A stretch of 64,000 nucleotides of DNA from JACRCT01 sp049841135 (GTDB lineage Bacteria; Myxococcota; Myxococcia; Myxococcales; UBA5297): assembly GCA_049841135.1 (NCBI GenBank), contig JASGHK010000003.1, forward strand, positions 61,892-125,891. Reading direction: 5' to 3'. Shown in pieces: positions 1 through 8,247 of the stretch (within the stretch, counting starts at the first letter, position 1; the number at the start of each line of letters is the position of its first letter). The notes beneath the pieces are model-generated. The model saw only the letters and a program-made list of their open reading frames with translations, made no database searches and was not told the origin of the DNA. The position numbers and the translations under genes were made by a program.

Positions 1-71
1 GCGCCCAGCCTCTGGCGTGTGGCCAGCACGAGGTCCGCGTTGATGCGACTCAATGCGGAGTTGCCTGGCCT

Positions 72-578
72 GTGTTCCTCGCCTTGAAGCCAGAGCCCAG
101 CCTCTACTTCAGCGAGCCTCGCATTCGCGCCTTGACCGACACGGACGCCGTCCTCTTGGTGCTCGATGGACAGGTCGAGCGACACGAGGCCAACCGTCAT
201 GCCTTGGATGAGCTCGAGCTGGCACTCGCGTCTCACGGTCTTCGTCTACTCCATCGACGCCAACGTGCCGGCCGAGAGTTCCCCTTCTGGCCCGGTGCTG
301 CCCCACCGCCGGTCTACCGGGAAGCTGCAGCGCGTTGGCGTCGTCTCCTCATCGAAAAGACCGAACGAGCGATTCGAGAGGTGCCGATGGTGATCCAGCT
401 CAACAAGATCGATTTGCCCACCTCGCGCGACAGGGAAGGCCTGCTTCGACTTCGTTCGCTCGCCTTCGATGGGGAGGCCCCACCTGTGTTCGAGACTTGC
501 GCCGTCAGCGGCCAGGGCGTGATGCAAGCGTTCGAGGCCGCGCTGCGTTCGGTCACGGCCGTGGAGCTGCCTCGGTAG
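72..578 (+). pseudogene. MglA-like small GTPase remnant (C-terminal half)
   Basis: The protein resembles the C-terminal half of MglA-type GTPases, which control polarity and gliding in myxobacteria. A segment reading TDAVLLVLDGQVERHEAN matches the MglA stretch before the G4 motif. A G4 motif (VIQLNKIDLP) and a G5-like SGQG follow. There is no P-loop or switch region, although the frame stays open to the left edge, so the start is uncertain. Between the two conserved parts there are about 45 extra residues where MglA has only a short linker, so an insertion or a pair of frameshifts is likely. Third-position GC looks lower than in the neighbours. I read it as a degraded or broken paralog. A divergent complete GTPase extending left is less likely. 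Confidence 0.45.
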
Positions 579-805
579 TTCGGCGTCACCGAGAGGTTGC
601 TGCGTCCACCTCGCACCGCTCCAGGGGCAAGTGACCCCTTCACGAGCAGCCCCACCGGCACCGCTCGCCTGGCCCGGCGTGAGGCGTCCGGACGGGCGGG
701 CGTTGATCTCGACCGCGTGCTAAAGGGGAAGGCCCGTTTCTGAAGACTTCGGCCAGCGGGAAGCGAAGCGCCGGACGAGGTCGAACGCCAAAGACTTTCG
801 GACTC

Positions 806-3499
806 ATGTCCCTCCTCACCCGACGCAGCCTGCTCTACACCGCGTTCTTCCTGTCGGGTGCCAGCGCGCTGATGTACCAGGTCCTCTGGGTCCGCCAGCT
901 CGGGCTCGTCTTCGGGACGACGACCGGCGCCATGGCGTGCGTGCTCGGCGCCTTCATGGGCGGCCTGGCGCTCGGCAGCGCCGTCGCGGCGCGCGTCGGC
1001 GACCGCCTCGCCTCGCCGCTGCGCGCCTACGGCCTGGCCGAGCTGGGCATCGCCCTGTTCGCTTCGGCCGTGCCCTGGCTCGAGTCGCTGGCACAGGGCC
1101 TCTTCCGGCGGTGGGTGCCGGTCGAGGCGCCGGCGGCGGTCGCGCTGGCGGTGCAGCTGCCGCTGAGCGGGCTGGTGCTGCTCGTCCCGACGATGCTGAT
1201 GGGGACCACGCTGCCGCTCCTCTCGCGGCTGGCGGCGCGCTCCGAAGAGTCGCGGGCACAGGACGTGGGAGCCCTCTACGGGTGCAACACGCTGGGTTCG
1301 GTGGTGGGGGCGGCGACGGCCGGCTTCTTTGGCATCGAGCACCTGGGCTTGCGCAGGACGCTGGTGCTGGCGGTGGGCATCAGCACCCTGGTCGCCGCCT
1401 GGAGCCTGCTCGCCGCGCGCTCCTGGCCGCGCCCCGTCGCCAGCCCCGAGGTTTCGACCGCTGCCGCGGGTGAGTTCCGGGCACCGCCCCGGGTGTTCGT
1501 GGCCGCGGCCCTCTCCGGCCTGCTCTCGCTGGGCAGCGAGGTGGTCTGGACGCGGCTCGCCGGCCTCGTCGCGCTGACCACGACCTACGTCTACACGACG
1601 GTGCTCGCGGTGGTCATCGCAGGGCTGGGGGTGGGGAGCCTGCTCGCGACCCGCGCCGCCGACCGCAGCCCAGCGCCCCTGCGCACCTTCGCCTCGCTGC
1701 AGGCGGCCGCCGGCATCTGCTCCCTGGCCGTCCTGCCGGTCCTGGTCGGAGTGGTGCGGGTCTGGCCGTCGATCCTGAGCAGCGACCTGGCGCACCAGAG
1801 CTGGCTCGCCGCCGGGTGCGGCCTGCTCTTCGCGCCGACGGTCCTCTTGGTGGGAGCCGCCTTCCCGTTCCTCGTCCGCGCCGCGACCGGCCCCCAGGGC
1901 GTCCTGGGCAACGCGGTGGGGCGCCTCTACGCCTGGAACACCACCGGCGCCATCGCCGGGTCGCTGCTCGCCGGCTTCGTTCTCCTGCCCACGCTGGGAG
2001 CCGTGGGCGCCAGCCAGGTGTTGGGCGCGGTGCATCTGCTGATGGGGTTGTGGCTGCTCAGGGATGGCGTCGTGCCGCGGCGCTTCGCCTTGGCTCTCTC
2101 GGCCTCGGCGGTGGTCGCCGGTGGGCTGTCGGCCGGGTGCTCGGTCGAGGATCTCTACCGGCCCAGGCTGCCCGAAGGGGCCCGCGTGCTGGAGATCTCC
2201 GAGGGCACGACCTCGACGGTCATGGTGGCCGAGCAGGGCGACCCGCCCATCCGCCGCATCTGGATCCAGAGCAGCTGGGTGGCGGGGTCGGCCGGGCTGC
2301 ACAAGCTCTTGGGGCACCTGCCCTTGCTGCACGCCGCGGCGGTCGACCGGGTGGCGGGGGTCGCCTTCGGCACCGGCCAGTCCTTCGGCGCGGCCAGCCT
2401 CTACCGGCCGCGCGCCCTCGACTGCATCGACCTCGACGCCGAGGTGGTGAAGCTGGGCGGCAAGTGGTTCGGCGACCTCAACCACCGGTTGCTCGACCAG
2501 CCGTCGACCCGGGTCTTCATCCAGGACGGCCGCAGCTTCCTCTCCCGGGCGCGCGAGCCGTACGACGCGGTGGTGATGGAGCCGCTGCAGCCGTGGTCGG
2601 CGGGCTCGGTCAACCTCTACACGCTCGAGGCCTATCAGACGGTGCGCGCGGCGCTGCGCGACGGGGGCGCGGTCGTGCAGTGGCTGCCGCTGGCCGACCT
2701 CCCCGAGGACACCATGCGCTCGGTGGTCGCCACCTTCACCGCCGCCTTCCCGCAGACCATCATCTACCTCCCCAGCAATCTCGAGCCGCTCCTGGTCGGC
2801 ATCGCGGGGGAGGCGCCGGTGCCGCTCTCGCGCCTCGAGGAGCGGCTGAGCCTCCCCGCCGTGCGCGAGGAGGCGGCCCAGGCGTTCGGCAGCGACCTCC
2901 CGGACCTGCTCTCGGCGGTGGTCGCCGGGCCGTCGGACGCGCGGAGCTTCGGGGCGGGCGCGCCGCTGCTCACCGACGACCGTCCCACCATGGAGTTCGT
3001 CTCCCCGAAGACGCGGGGAAGCCAGCTCTTCTCCAACGTCCAGGCGCTGCTGGAGGCCTGCCACCGGCCGCTCGAGGCCTACCAGGGGGCCGAGACGCTC
3101 CCGCCGGAGCTGCTGGATTGCCGCGCCGCGCGCGGGCTGCTCGAGGCGCTGGTGAAGGCCAAGAAGAACCGTGGCGCGACGATGGCGGACGACTTCCTCG
3201 CCGCGGCACGAGCCGCGCCCGGCTTGAATCGGGCGCTGGTGTACGCGCGCACCGCGACCGTCACGCAGGCGGACCGGCTGCTCACGTCCGGCAAGGCGGC
3301 CGAGGCCTGTGCGCTCTACGAGAAGCACCTGGCGGTCGACTCCGAGGCCGGGAACCTGTGGCTCAACCTGGGGCTCGCGCAGGTGCGTTCGGGCAACACC
3401 GAGGCAGCGCGCGAGGCGTTCGGGCGGGCCTTGAGTGACCCTGCCTCGCGCGTCTCGGCCCAGGTCGCGCTGGACCGTCTGGCGGCGCCCGCGCCCTGA
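806..3499 (+). CDS. MFS-like / spermidine synthase-like fusion membrane protein with C-terminal TPR
   Basis: An 897-residue protein. About 450 N-terminal residues are a string of hydrophobic helices with Gly-rich loops of the kind seen in fused MFS/spermidine synthase proteins (for example YQVLWVRQLGLVFG near residue 25). The next 300 residues are a Rossmann domain of the polyamine aminopropyltransferase type. It has a weak SAM loop (GTGQSFGA), an acidic strand end (LDCIDLDAEV) and the family-typical sequence DAVVMEPLQPWSAG. Residues about 820-890 look like TPR helices (LWLNLGLAQVRSGNTEAAREAF). The substrate of this fused family is not established, and polyamine synthesis should not be assumed. 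The ATG at 806 places the first helix directly at the N-terminus. It is monocistronic, with a 190-base gap to the next gene. Confidence 0.85.
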   Translation: MSLLTRRSLLYTAFFLSGASALMYQVLWVRQLGLVFGTTTGAMACVLGAFMGGLALGSAVAARVGDRLASPLRAYGLAELGIALFASAVPWLESLAQGLFRRWVPVEAPAAVALAVQLPLSGLVLLVPTMLMGTTLPLLSRLAARSEESRAQDVGALYGCNTLGSVVGAATAGFFGIEHLGLRRTLVLAVGISTLVAAWSLLAARSWPRPVASPEVSTAAAGEFRAPPRVFVAAALSGLLSLGSEVVWTRLAGLVALTTTYVYTTVLAVVIAGLGVGSLLATRAADRSPAPLRTFASLQAAAGICSLAVLPVLVGVVRVWPSILSSDLAHQSWLAAGCGLLFAPTVLLVGAAFPFLVRAATGPQGVLGNAVGRLYAWNTTGAIAGSLLAGFVLLPTLGAVGASQVLGAVHLLMGLWLLRDGVVPRRFALALSASAVVAGGLSAGCSVEDLYRPRLPEGARVLEISEGTTSTVMVAEQGDPPIRRIWIQSSWVAGSAGLHKLLGHLPLLHAAAVDRVAGVAFGTGQSFGAASLYRPRALDCIDLDAEVVKLGGKWFGDLNHRLLDQPSTRVFIQDGRSFLSRAREPYDAVVMEPLQPWSAGSVNLYTLEAYQTVRAALRDGGAVVQWLPLADLPEDTMRSVVATFTAAFPQTIIYLPSNLEPLLVGIAGEAPVPLSRLEERLSLPAVREEAAQAFGSDLPDLLSAVVAGPSDARSFGAGAPLLTDDRPTMEFVSPKTRGSQLFSNVQALLEACHRPLEAYQGAETLPPELLDCRAARGLLEALVKAKKNRGATMADDFLAAARAAPGLNRALVYARTATVTQADRLLTSGKAAEACALYEKHLAVDSEAGNLWLNLGLAQVRSGNTEAAREAFGRALSDPASRVSAQVALDRLAAPAP

Positions 3500-3690
3500 C
3501 CGACCGGCGGCGGCGTGGAGGCTGGCACAGGGCCGCCAATACCGATCACCAAAGGCGTGCATCGGCGTTCATTTGCCTTGCGGACACGAGGCAGAGAAGC
3601 CACGTCGGGCACTTCCTCTTCGTCGCTGCGCACCTCGTTCACCGGTAGAGTGGCCACGACCGCACCGCCCAGAACAGGAGTCCACCGTCC

Positions 3691-4491
3691 ATGCCTCTCG
3701 CCTCGCTCCTTGTGGCGCTGCTGCCCGCCACCGCCGCAGCCGCCGTCGGCGACCCCTGCCTCGGGGGCAAGATGGTCGTAGACGACGCCGGCCACTGCTG
3801 CTGGGAGCAGCAGGGGTGGTCCCCTGCGTTGCAGGCGTGCGTCGGACCGCCCCGGTGCCCCTCCGGGATGTGGCGTCAGGCCGATACCTGCGTCGAAGAG
3901 GTGAAGCCGCGGGAGTCGGCACTGTTCGACGACGACTGGAGGGTCGCGGTGCGGTTCGTGGCCGACCGCGCGGGCGATCAGTTCGAGATCGCGGTGGACG
4001 ACGAGTACGCCGTGGCCTGCAGCACGCCGTGCGAGCTGCGCCTCAGCCGGGGCCGGCATCGGGTCTTCGTGAAGGGCGCCGCCGCTTTTCGCCAGAAGAT
4101 CGACGTGCGCGACTGGGCGGGCGAGGTGCGGGTCGAGCGCCGCTCCGGCCCGATGCTCGCGTTGGGCGTCGCCTCCATCACCGTCGGCGCCCTCAGCGCC
4201 ATCGTCGGCAGCGCCTTCTTCCTCGTCGGCAACAGCTCCTCCTACTTCGACACCGCCTCGGAGCGGGCGCAGCGCCAGAGGATGCGCGACGCTGGGATCC
4301 CCATGACCATCGGCGGCGCGGTGGTGGCGGTCGTGGGCGGCATCGTCGGCCTGTCCAACAAGGGTCACAACCGCATGGTGCTGGAACCCGCTCGCGGCTC
4401 CACCTCCCAGGCAGCCGGCCTGCGGCTCGAAGGAGTCGCCGTCTCGCCCGTTCGGGGCGGCGCCGTCGCCGGCGCGAGCTTCGCTTTCTGA
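3691..4491 (+). CDS. Secreted PEGA-like domain protein with two C-terminal membrane helices
   Basis: A 266-residue protein starting with a short signal peptide ending near ATAAAA. A Cys-rich segment follows (residues 20-70, six Cys including a CC pair). Then comes a beta-rich stretch (about 85-150) whose pattern EYAVACSTPCELRLSRGRHRVFVKG fits a PEGA surface-layer-type repeat; only part of it is quoted as evidence: CELRLSRGRHRVFVKG. Two hydrophobic helices follow (about 155-180 and 207-228) and then a short beta-like tail. Myxobacteria encode many such PEGA-plus-helix proteins, often annotated only as hypothetical. The function is unknown, and envelope location is inferred from the signal peptide and helices. 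Confidence 0.65.
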   Translation: MPLASLLVALLPATAAAAVGDPCLGGKMVVDDAGHCCWEQQGWSPALQACVGPPRCPSGMWRQADTCVEEVKPRESALFDDDWRVAVRFVADRAGDQFEIAVDDEYAVACSTPCELRLSRGRHRVFVKGAAAFRQKIDVRDWAGEVRVERRSGPMLALGVASITVGALSAIVGSAFFLVGNSSSYFDTASERAQRQRMRDAGIPMTIGGAVVAVVGGIVGLSNKGHNRMVLEPARGSTSQAAGLRLEGVAVSPVRGGAVAGASFAF

Positions 4492-4608
4492 GCCGCAGCG
4501 GCCGCTGCACCCACTTCGCCGTCGGATCGCCGCCGCGTTTTTGCGGGCCGCTGCCCCCTCACGTACGCTCGTGGCCACATCCCATCCACTCGTGAACCGG
4601 GGGCGTCG

Positions 4609-5499
4609 ATGTCCAAGCACAAGCACGGCAAGAAGAAGAGCCAGGAGATCGCGGACGTCGTGCCGGCGGGCAAGCTCAAGAAGAAGGCCTACGAGAAGAA
4701 GCTCCAGAAGCTGCAGCTCGAGCTGGTCAAGCTGCAGGAGTGGATCAAGTTCAAGGGCCTCAAGGTGGTGGTGCTGTTCGAGGGGCGAGATGCCGCCGGC
4801 AAGGGCGGCGCCATCAAGCGCATCACCGAGACGCTCAACCCGCGCATCTGCCGCGTGGTGGCGCTGCCGGCGCCGACGGAGCGCGAGCGGACGCAGTGGT
4901 ACTTCCAGCGCTACGTCGCCCACCTGCCGTCGGCGGGCGAGATGGTCCTGTTCGACCGCAGCTGGTACAACCGCGCCGGCGTCGAGCGGGTGATGGGCTT
5001 CTGCACCGACGCCGAGTACCAGGAGTTCCTGCACACCTGCCCCGAGTTCGAGAAGATGCTCGTCCGCTCGGGCATCGTCCTCATCAAGTACTGGTTCTCG
5101 GTCAGCGACGAGGAGCAGGAGAAGCGGTTCCAGGAGCGCATCCAGGACCGCACCCGGCTCTGGAAGCTCAGCCCCATGGACCTGCAGTCGCGCTCCCGCT
5201 GGGAGGACTACTCCGAGGCCAAGGACCGGATGTTCGAGGCCTGCGACGTCCCGCCGGTGCGCTGGAACGTGGTGAAGGCCGACGACAAGAAGCGCGCCCG
5301 CCTCAACGTCATCGCGCACCTGCTCAGCTGCATCCCCTACAAGGACCTGACGCCGGAGCGCCCGGAGCTGCCGCCGCGCAACAAATCGCGCGGCTACCGG
5401 CGCCCCGCGCTCTCGGAGCAGAAGTTCGTTCCCGACACCGCCGGGCTCGAGGTCGATCCCGCGCCCAAGGCCAAGAAGAAGGACCGCGCGGCCGCGTAG
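4609..5499 (+). CDS. ppk2: Polyphosphate kinase 2
   Basis: PPK2 transfers phosphate between polyphosphate and nucleotides in the cytoplasm, usually favouring GDP/ADP phosphorylation in class I enzymes. The 296-residue length fits single-domain PPK2. The Walker A loop GRDAAGKGG is at residues 59-67. The Walker B segment MVLFDRSWYNRAG is at about 112-124, followed by GVERVMGF. The lid region with R-rich RIQDRTRLWKLSPMD follows. A Lys-rich N-terminus (KHKHGKKK) and C-terminus (KAKKKDRAAA) flank the domain. The ATG at 4609 is preceded by a weak purine-rich site. The gene stands alone, with a 135-base gap to radA. The family call is firm; the class assignment is less so. Confidence 0.92.
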   Translation: MSKHKHGKKKSQEIADVVPAGKLKKKAYEKKLQKLQLELVKLQEWIKFKGLKVVVLFEGRDAAGKGGAIKRITETLNPRICRVVALPAPTERERTQWYFQRYVAHLPSAGEMVLFDRSWYNRAGVERVMGFCTDAEYQEFLHTCPEFEKMLVRSGIVLIKYWFSVSDEEQEKRFQERIQDRTRLWKLSPMDLQSRSRWEDYSEAKDRMFEACDVPPVRWNVVKADDKKRARLNVIAHLLSCIPYKDLTPERPELPPRNKSRGYRRPALSEQKFVPDTAGLEVDPAPKAKKKDRAAA

Positions 5500-5634
5500 C
5501 CTGCGAGGGCGAGAGAGAGCGCGCCAACGCTCTTTCCAGCGCTGTCGGTCCCATCGCCTACAATGCCGGCCCTCTCGAGGAGGCAGGCCCTATCGCTCCT
5601 GCCAAAGGTCCTCGAGGAGAGGAGGCGTGGCGGG

Positions 5635-6999
5635 ATGGCCAAGGCGAAGACGGTCTTCTCGTGCCAGGAATGCGGGCACAAGGAAGCCAAGTGGCTCGGG
5701 CGCTGCCCGGACTGCGGCGGCTGGAACACGCTCGTCGAGGAGGTGGCCGAGCGAGAGGACTCCACCAAGCGCCCTGCCTGGGGCGCCGGCGGAGCGGGCG
5801 GCAAGCCGGTGCGCCTGGCCGACGTCAGCTCCGAGCGCGAAGACCGGATGCTCACCCGCATCGGCGAGCTCGACCGCGTGCTCGGCGGCGGCGTCGTCCC
5901 CGGCTCCCTCATCCTCCTGGGCGGCGACCCCGGCATCGGCAAGAGCACCCTGCTCTTGTGCGCGCTCGACCGCCTCGCCAAGGACGGCGCCGCGCTCTAC
6001 GTCACCGGCGAGGAGTCGCTGCGCCAGACGCGCATGCGCGCCGACCGGCTCAACGTGACCAGCCCCAACCTGCACCTGCTCTCCGAGACCGACGCCGACA
6101 AGGTCCTGGCCGCGGCGGATCTGATGAAGCCCAAGGCGCTGGCCGTCGACTCCATCCAGACGCTCTTCCTGCCCGAGCTGGGCAGCGCCCCCGGGTCGAT
6201 CAGCCAGGTGCGCGAGGTCGCCGGCCGCCTGATGGCGTTCGCCAAGCGGACCGAGACCCCCACCTTCATCGTCGGCCACGTCACCAAGGACGGGGCCATC
6301 GCCGGCCCGCGCGTGCTCGAGCACATGGTGGACACCGTCCTCTACTTCGAGGGCGACAAGGGCCACCCCTTCCGCGTCCTGCGCGCCCACAAGAACCGCT
6401 TCGGCTCCACCAACGAGATCGGCGTCTTCGAGATGAAGGCCGCCGGCCTCTCCGAGGTCACCGACCCCAGCTCGCTCTTCCTCTCGGAGCGGCCCAAGGA
6501 CGCCGCCGGCTCGACGGTCACCGCTTCGCTCTCCGGCACCCGGCCGCTCCTGGTCGAGGTGCAGGCCCTGGTCGCGCCCACCGGCTACGGCACCGCGCGG
6601 CGCACCACCATGGGCGTCGACCACAACCGCGTGGCGCTGCTTGCCGCCGTGCTCGAGAAGAAGGAGGGCGTGGACCTCATCGGCTGCGACCTGTTCGTCA
6701 ACGTCGCCGGCGGCATCGAGCTCGACGAGCCCAGCGCCGACCTGGCCATCGTCGCCGCGCTCGTCTCCAGCGTGCGCGACCGGCCGGTGGACCACCAGAC
6801 GATGGTTTTCGGCGAGGTCGGCCTAGCGGGAGAGATCCGCGCGGTGGCCCAGGTCGAGCCGCGCCTCGCCGAGGCGGCGAAGATGGGCTTCAAGCGCGCC
6901 ATCCTCCCCGCGGCGAGCGCCCGGCGCGTCGAGAGCCCGCCCCTCACCCTGGTCCCTGTCGATACCGTTGGAGAGGCGCTGGAGAAGCTCTTCGAGTGA
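5635..6999 (+). CDS. radA: DNA repair protein RadA
   Basis: RadA (Sms) is a RecA-like ATPase and DNA helicase that drives branch migration during recombination. The 454-residue protein has a zinc finger (C10, C13, C24, C27), Walker A GGDPGIGKST at 96-105, the RadA-specific KNRFGST motif near residue 255, and a C-terminal Lon-like domain. The ATG at 5635 is chosen because MAKAKTVFSC is the usual RadA N-terminus and GGAGAGGAGG-type Shine-Dalgarno sequence (AGGAGAGGAGG) sits just upstream. An in-frame ATG at 5563 would add 24 residues that do not belong to the family. The downstream neighbour is convergent, 75 bases away. Confidence 0.96.
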   Translation: MAKAKTVFSCQECGHKEAKWLGRCPDCGGWNTLVEEVAEREDSTKRPAWGAGGAGGKPVRLADVSSEREDRMLTRIGELDRVLGGGVVPGSLILLGGDPGIGKSTLLLCALDRLAKDGAALYVTGEESLRQTRMRADRLNVTSPNLHLLSETDADKVLAAADLMKPKALAVDSIQTLFLPELGSAPGSISQVREVAGRLMAFAKRTETPTFIVGHVTKDGAIAGPRVLEHMVDTVLYFEGDKGHPFRVLRAHKNRFGSTNEIGVFEMKAAGLSEVTDPSSLFLSERPKDAAGSTVTASLSGTRPLLVEVQALVAPTGYGTARRTTMGVDHNRVALLAAVLEKKEGVDLIGCDLFVNVAGGIELDEPSADLAIVAALVSSVRDRPVDHQTMVFGEVGLAGEIRAVAQVEPRLAEAAKMGFKRAILPAASARRVESPPLTLVPVDTVGEALEKLFE

Positions 7000-7074
7000 C
7001 AGCCGGCTCCACCTGCAGTCTCTGCCGTCATGTCACATTCCAGCTGCCTATCTTTAGCAAGCTCGGGAGGTCGG

Positions 7075-8157
7075 TTACTGCTGCTGCGCGGACCGCGGGT
7101 CGGGCGACGTCTCGAAGGGCTCGAGCGAGACCTCGAGCCCGGAGACGGGCGCGGTGATCTTCCGCTCGTACGGGAGATAGCCCTCGCTCGAGACCATGAG
7201 CCGGTAGCCGCCGGGCGCGAGCCCATCGAAGGCGAAGACGCCATCGGTGGTCTTCAACGGCTGCGCATCCCGGTCCTCGACTCCGCGGTACGCGACGGCC
7301 TTCCGCAGCGCGATCTCGTAGACGCGCTCCTCCGGGTCGGCGGGCAGTGGGTGCTCGCGGTGGGTCACGGGAGAGAGCATCAGCTGGGCCTTCTTCGCGT
7401 TCGAGAGCCGCCCTTCGACCTTCACGCCCGGGACGAGCGCGACCTTCACGACCTTCTTGGCGCCGTGCTCCATCCGCGTCAGCAGCTCGGCGCACTGATG
7501 GCCCGGCGCCCGGACGTTGATGTGCCAGAGGCCGGCGTAGATCTTCCCGGCGAGGTAGACGCCCGGCGCCTTCGCCAGAGCCTTCTCTCCGAAGGCCGGC
7601 ATCATCTGGTCTTGCGCGATGGGCTCGCCGCCGAGCGCGTTGGCGGACGCCGCGAGCAGCCCCCGAATCGCCGTCTGCAGCTCCATCGCGCCGTGCGCGA
7701 CCCACACCTCGGCGCCCGAGATCGGCTCGCCGTTGGCTCCGGCGACGCGGACCTCGAGCTGCCCGTCTTCACGCAGCTCGAGCACGGCCTGGTTCCACGC
7801 GTCGTTGGGCTGCAGGACCCGCGCCGCGGTGCCGTACTCCGGCTTGCCCGTGCCCACGAAGATGGCTGCGGCTTTCGGCGCCTCGAACGCGAACCGGCCC
7901 TGAGCGTCGGTCGGCGGTGGCGGCGGCGGAATGCCCTCCCACTCCTTCGGAGGAGTCGTCCCGGAAGGGAAGACCGGTTGCCAGGTCAGCTCCATGCCGG
8001 CCAGCGCCTTGCCCTGCGCCAGGATGCGGCCCTGGACCCAGCGCAGGTCCGGCCTGCTCGGCACCCGAGGCGGTTCCGCGGCTTCGGGCACGCTGCTCCT
8101 GGCAGGACAGGCCGCGAGGCCCAGGAGCGCGATCGCGGCGAAGCGGGCGACGTTCAT
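7075..8157 (-). CDS. Lipoprotein with carboxypeptidase-regulatory-like (Ig-like) domains
   Basis: A 360-residue predicted lipoprotein. The start at 8157 gives MNVARFAAIALLGLAAC, a compact signal peptide with the lipobox Cys at 17. An in-frame ATG at 8214 would put 19 unlikely residues in front. The body contains repeated beta-sandwich modules of the carboxypeptidase-regulatory type: a strand, GxP-like turn, then 'TDAQGRFAFEAPKA' (about 105) and 'TTDGVFAFDGLAPGGYRLMV' (about 315). Such modules are common in myxobacterial surface proteins and are thought to be structural. It is transcribed divergently from the gene at 8248, so the 90-base gap must hold both promoters. Function unknown. Confidence 0.7.
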   Translation of the reverse strand: MNVARFAAIALLGLAACPARSSVPEAAEPPRVPSRPDLRWVQGRILAQGKALAGMELTWQPVFPSGTTPPKEWEGIPPPPPPTDAQGRFAFEAPKAAAIFVGTGKPEYGTAARVLQPNDAWNQAVLELREDGQLEVRVAGANGEPISGAEVWVAHGAMELQTAIRGLLAASANALGGEPIAQDQMMPAFGEKALAKAPGVYLAGKIYAGLWHINVRAPGHQCAELLTRMEHGAKKVVKVALVPGVKVEGRLSNAKKAQLMLSPVTHREHPLPADPEERVYEIALRKAVAYRGVEDRDAQPLKTTDGVFAFDGLAPGGYRLMVSSEGYLPYERKITAPVSGLEVSLEPFETSPDPRSAQQQ

Positions 8158-8247
8158 GCCCGCGGTATCGCACGGACGGCTCGGGGCCACCAAACTGCCG
8201 TCGCCGAGACTCATTGAACGACTTCACCGCTCGGTGCACTAAGGGGC

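Noticed and set aside
629..645. GTGA...TCAC pair near 630
   Set aside because: The spacer is five bases, not six, so it does not match the other three sites.
314..3562. A 1082-codon open frame on the minus strand
   Set aside because: It is antisense to the MFS/spermidine-synthase gene, low-complexity Arg/Gly/His-rich, and has no recognisable domain; typical of high-GC shadow frames.
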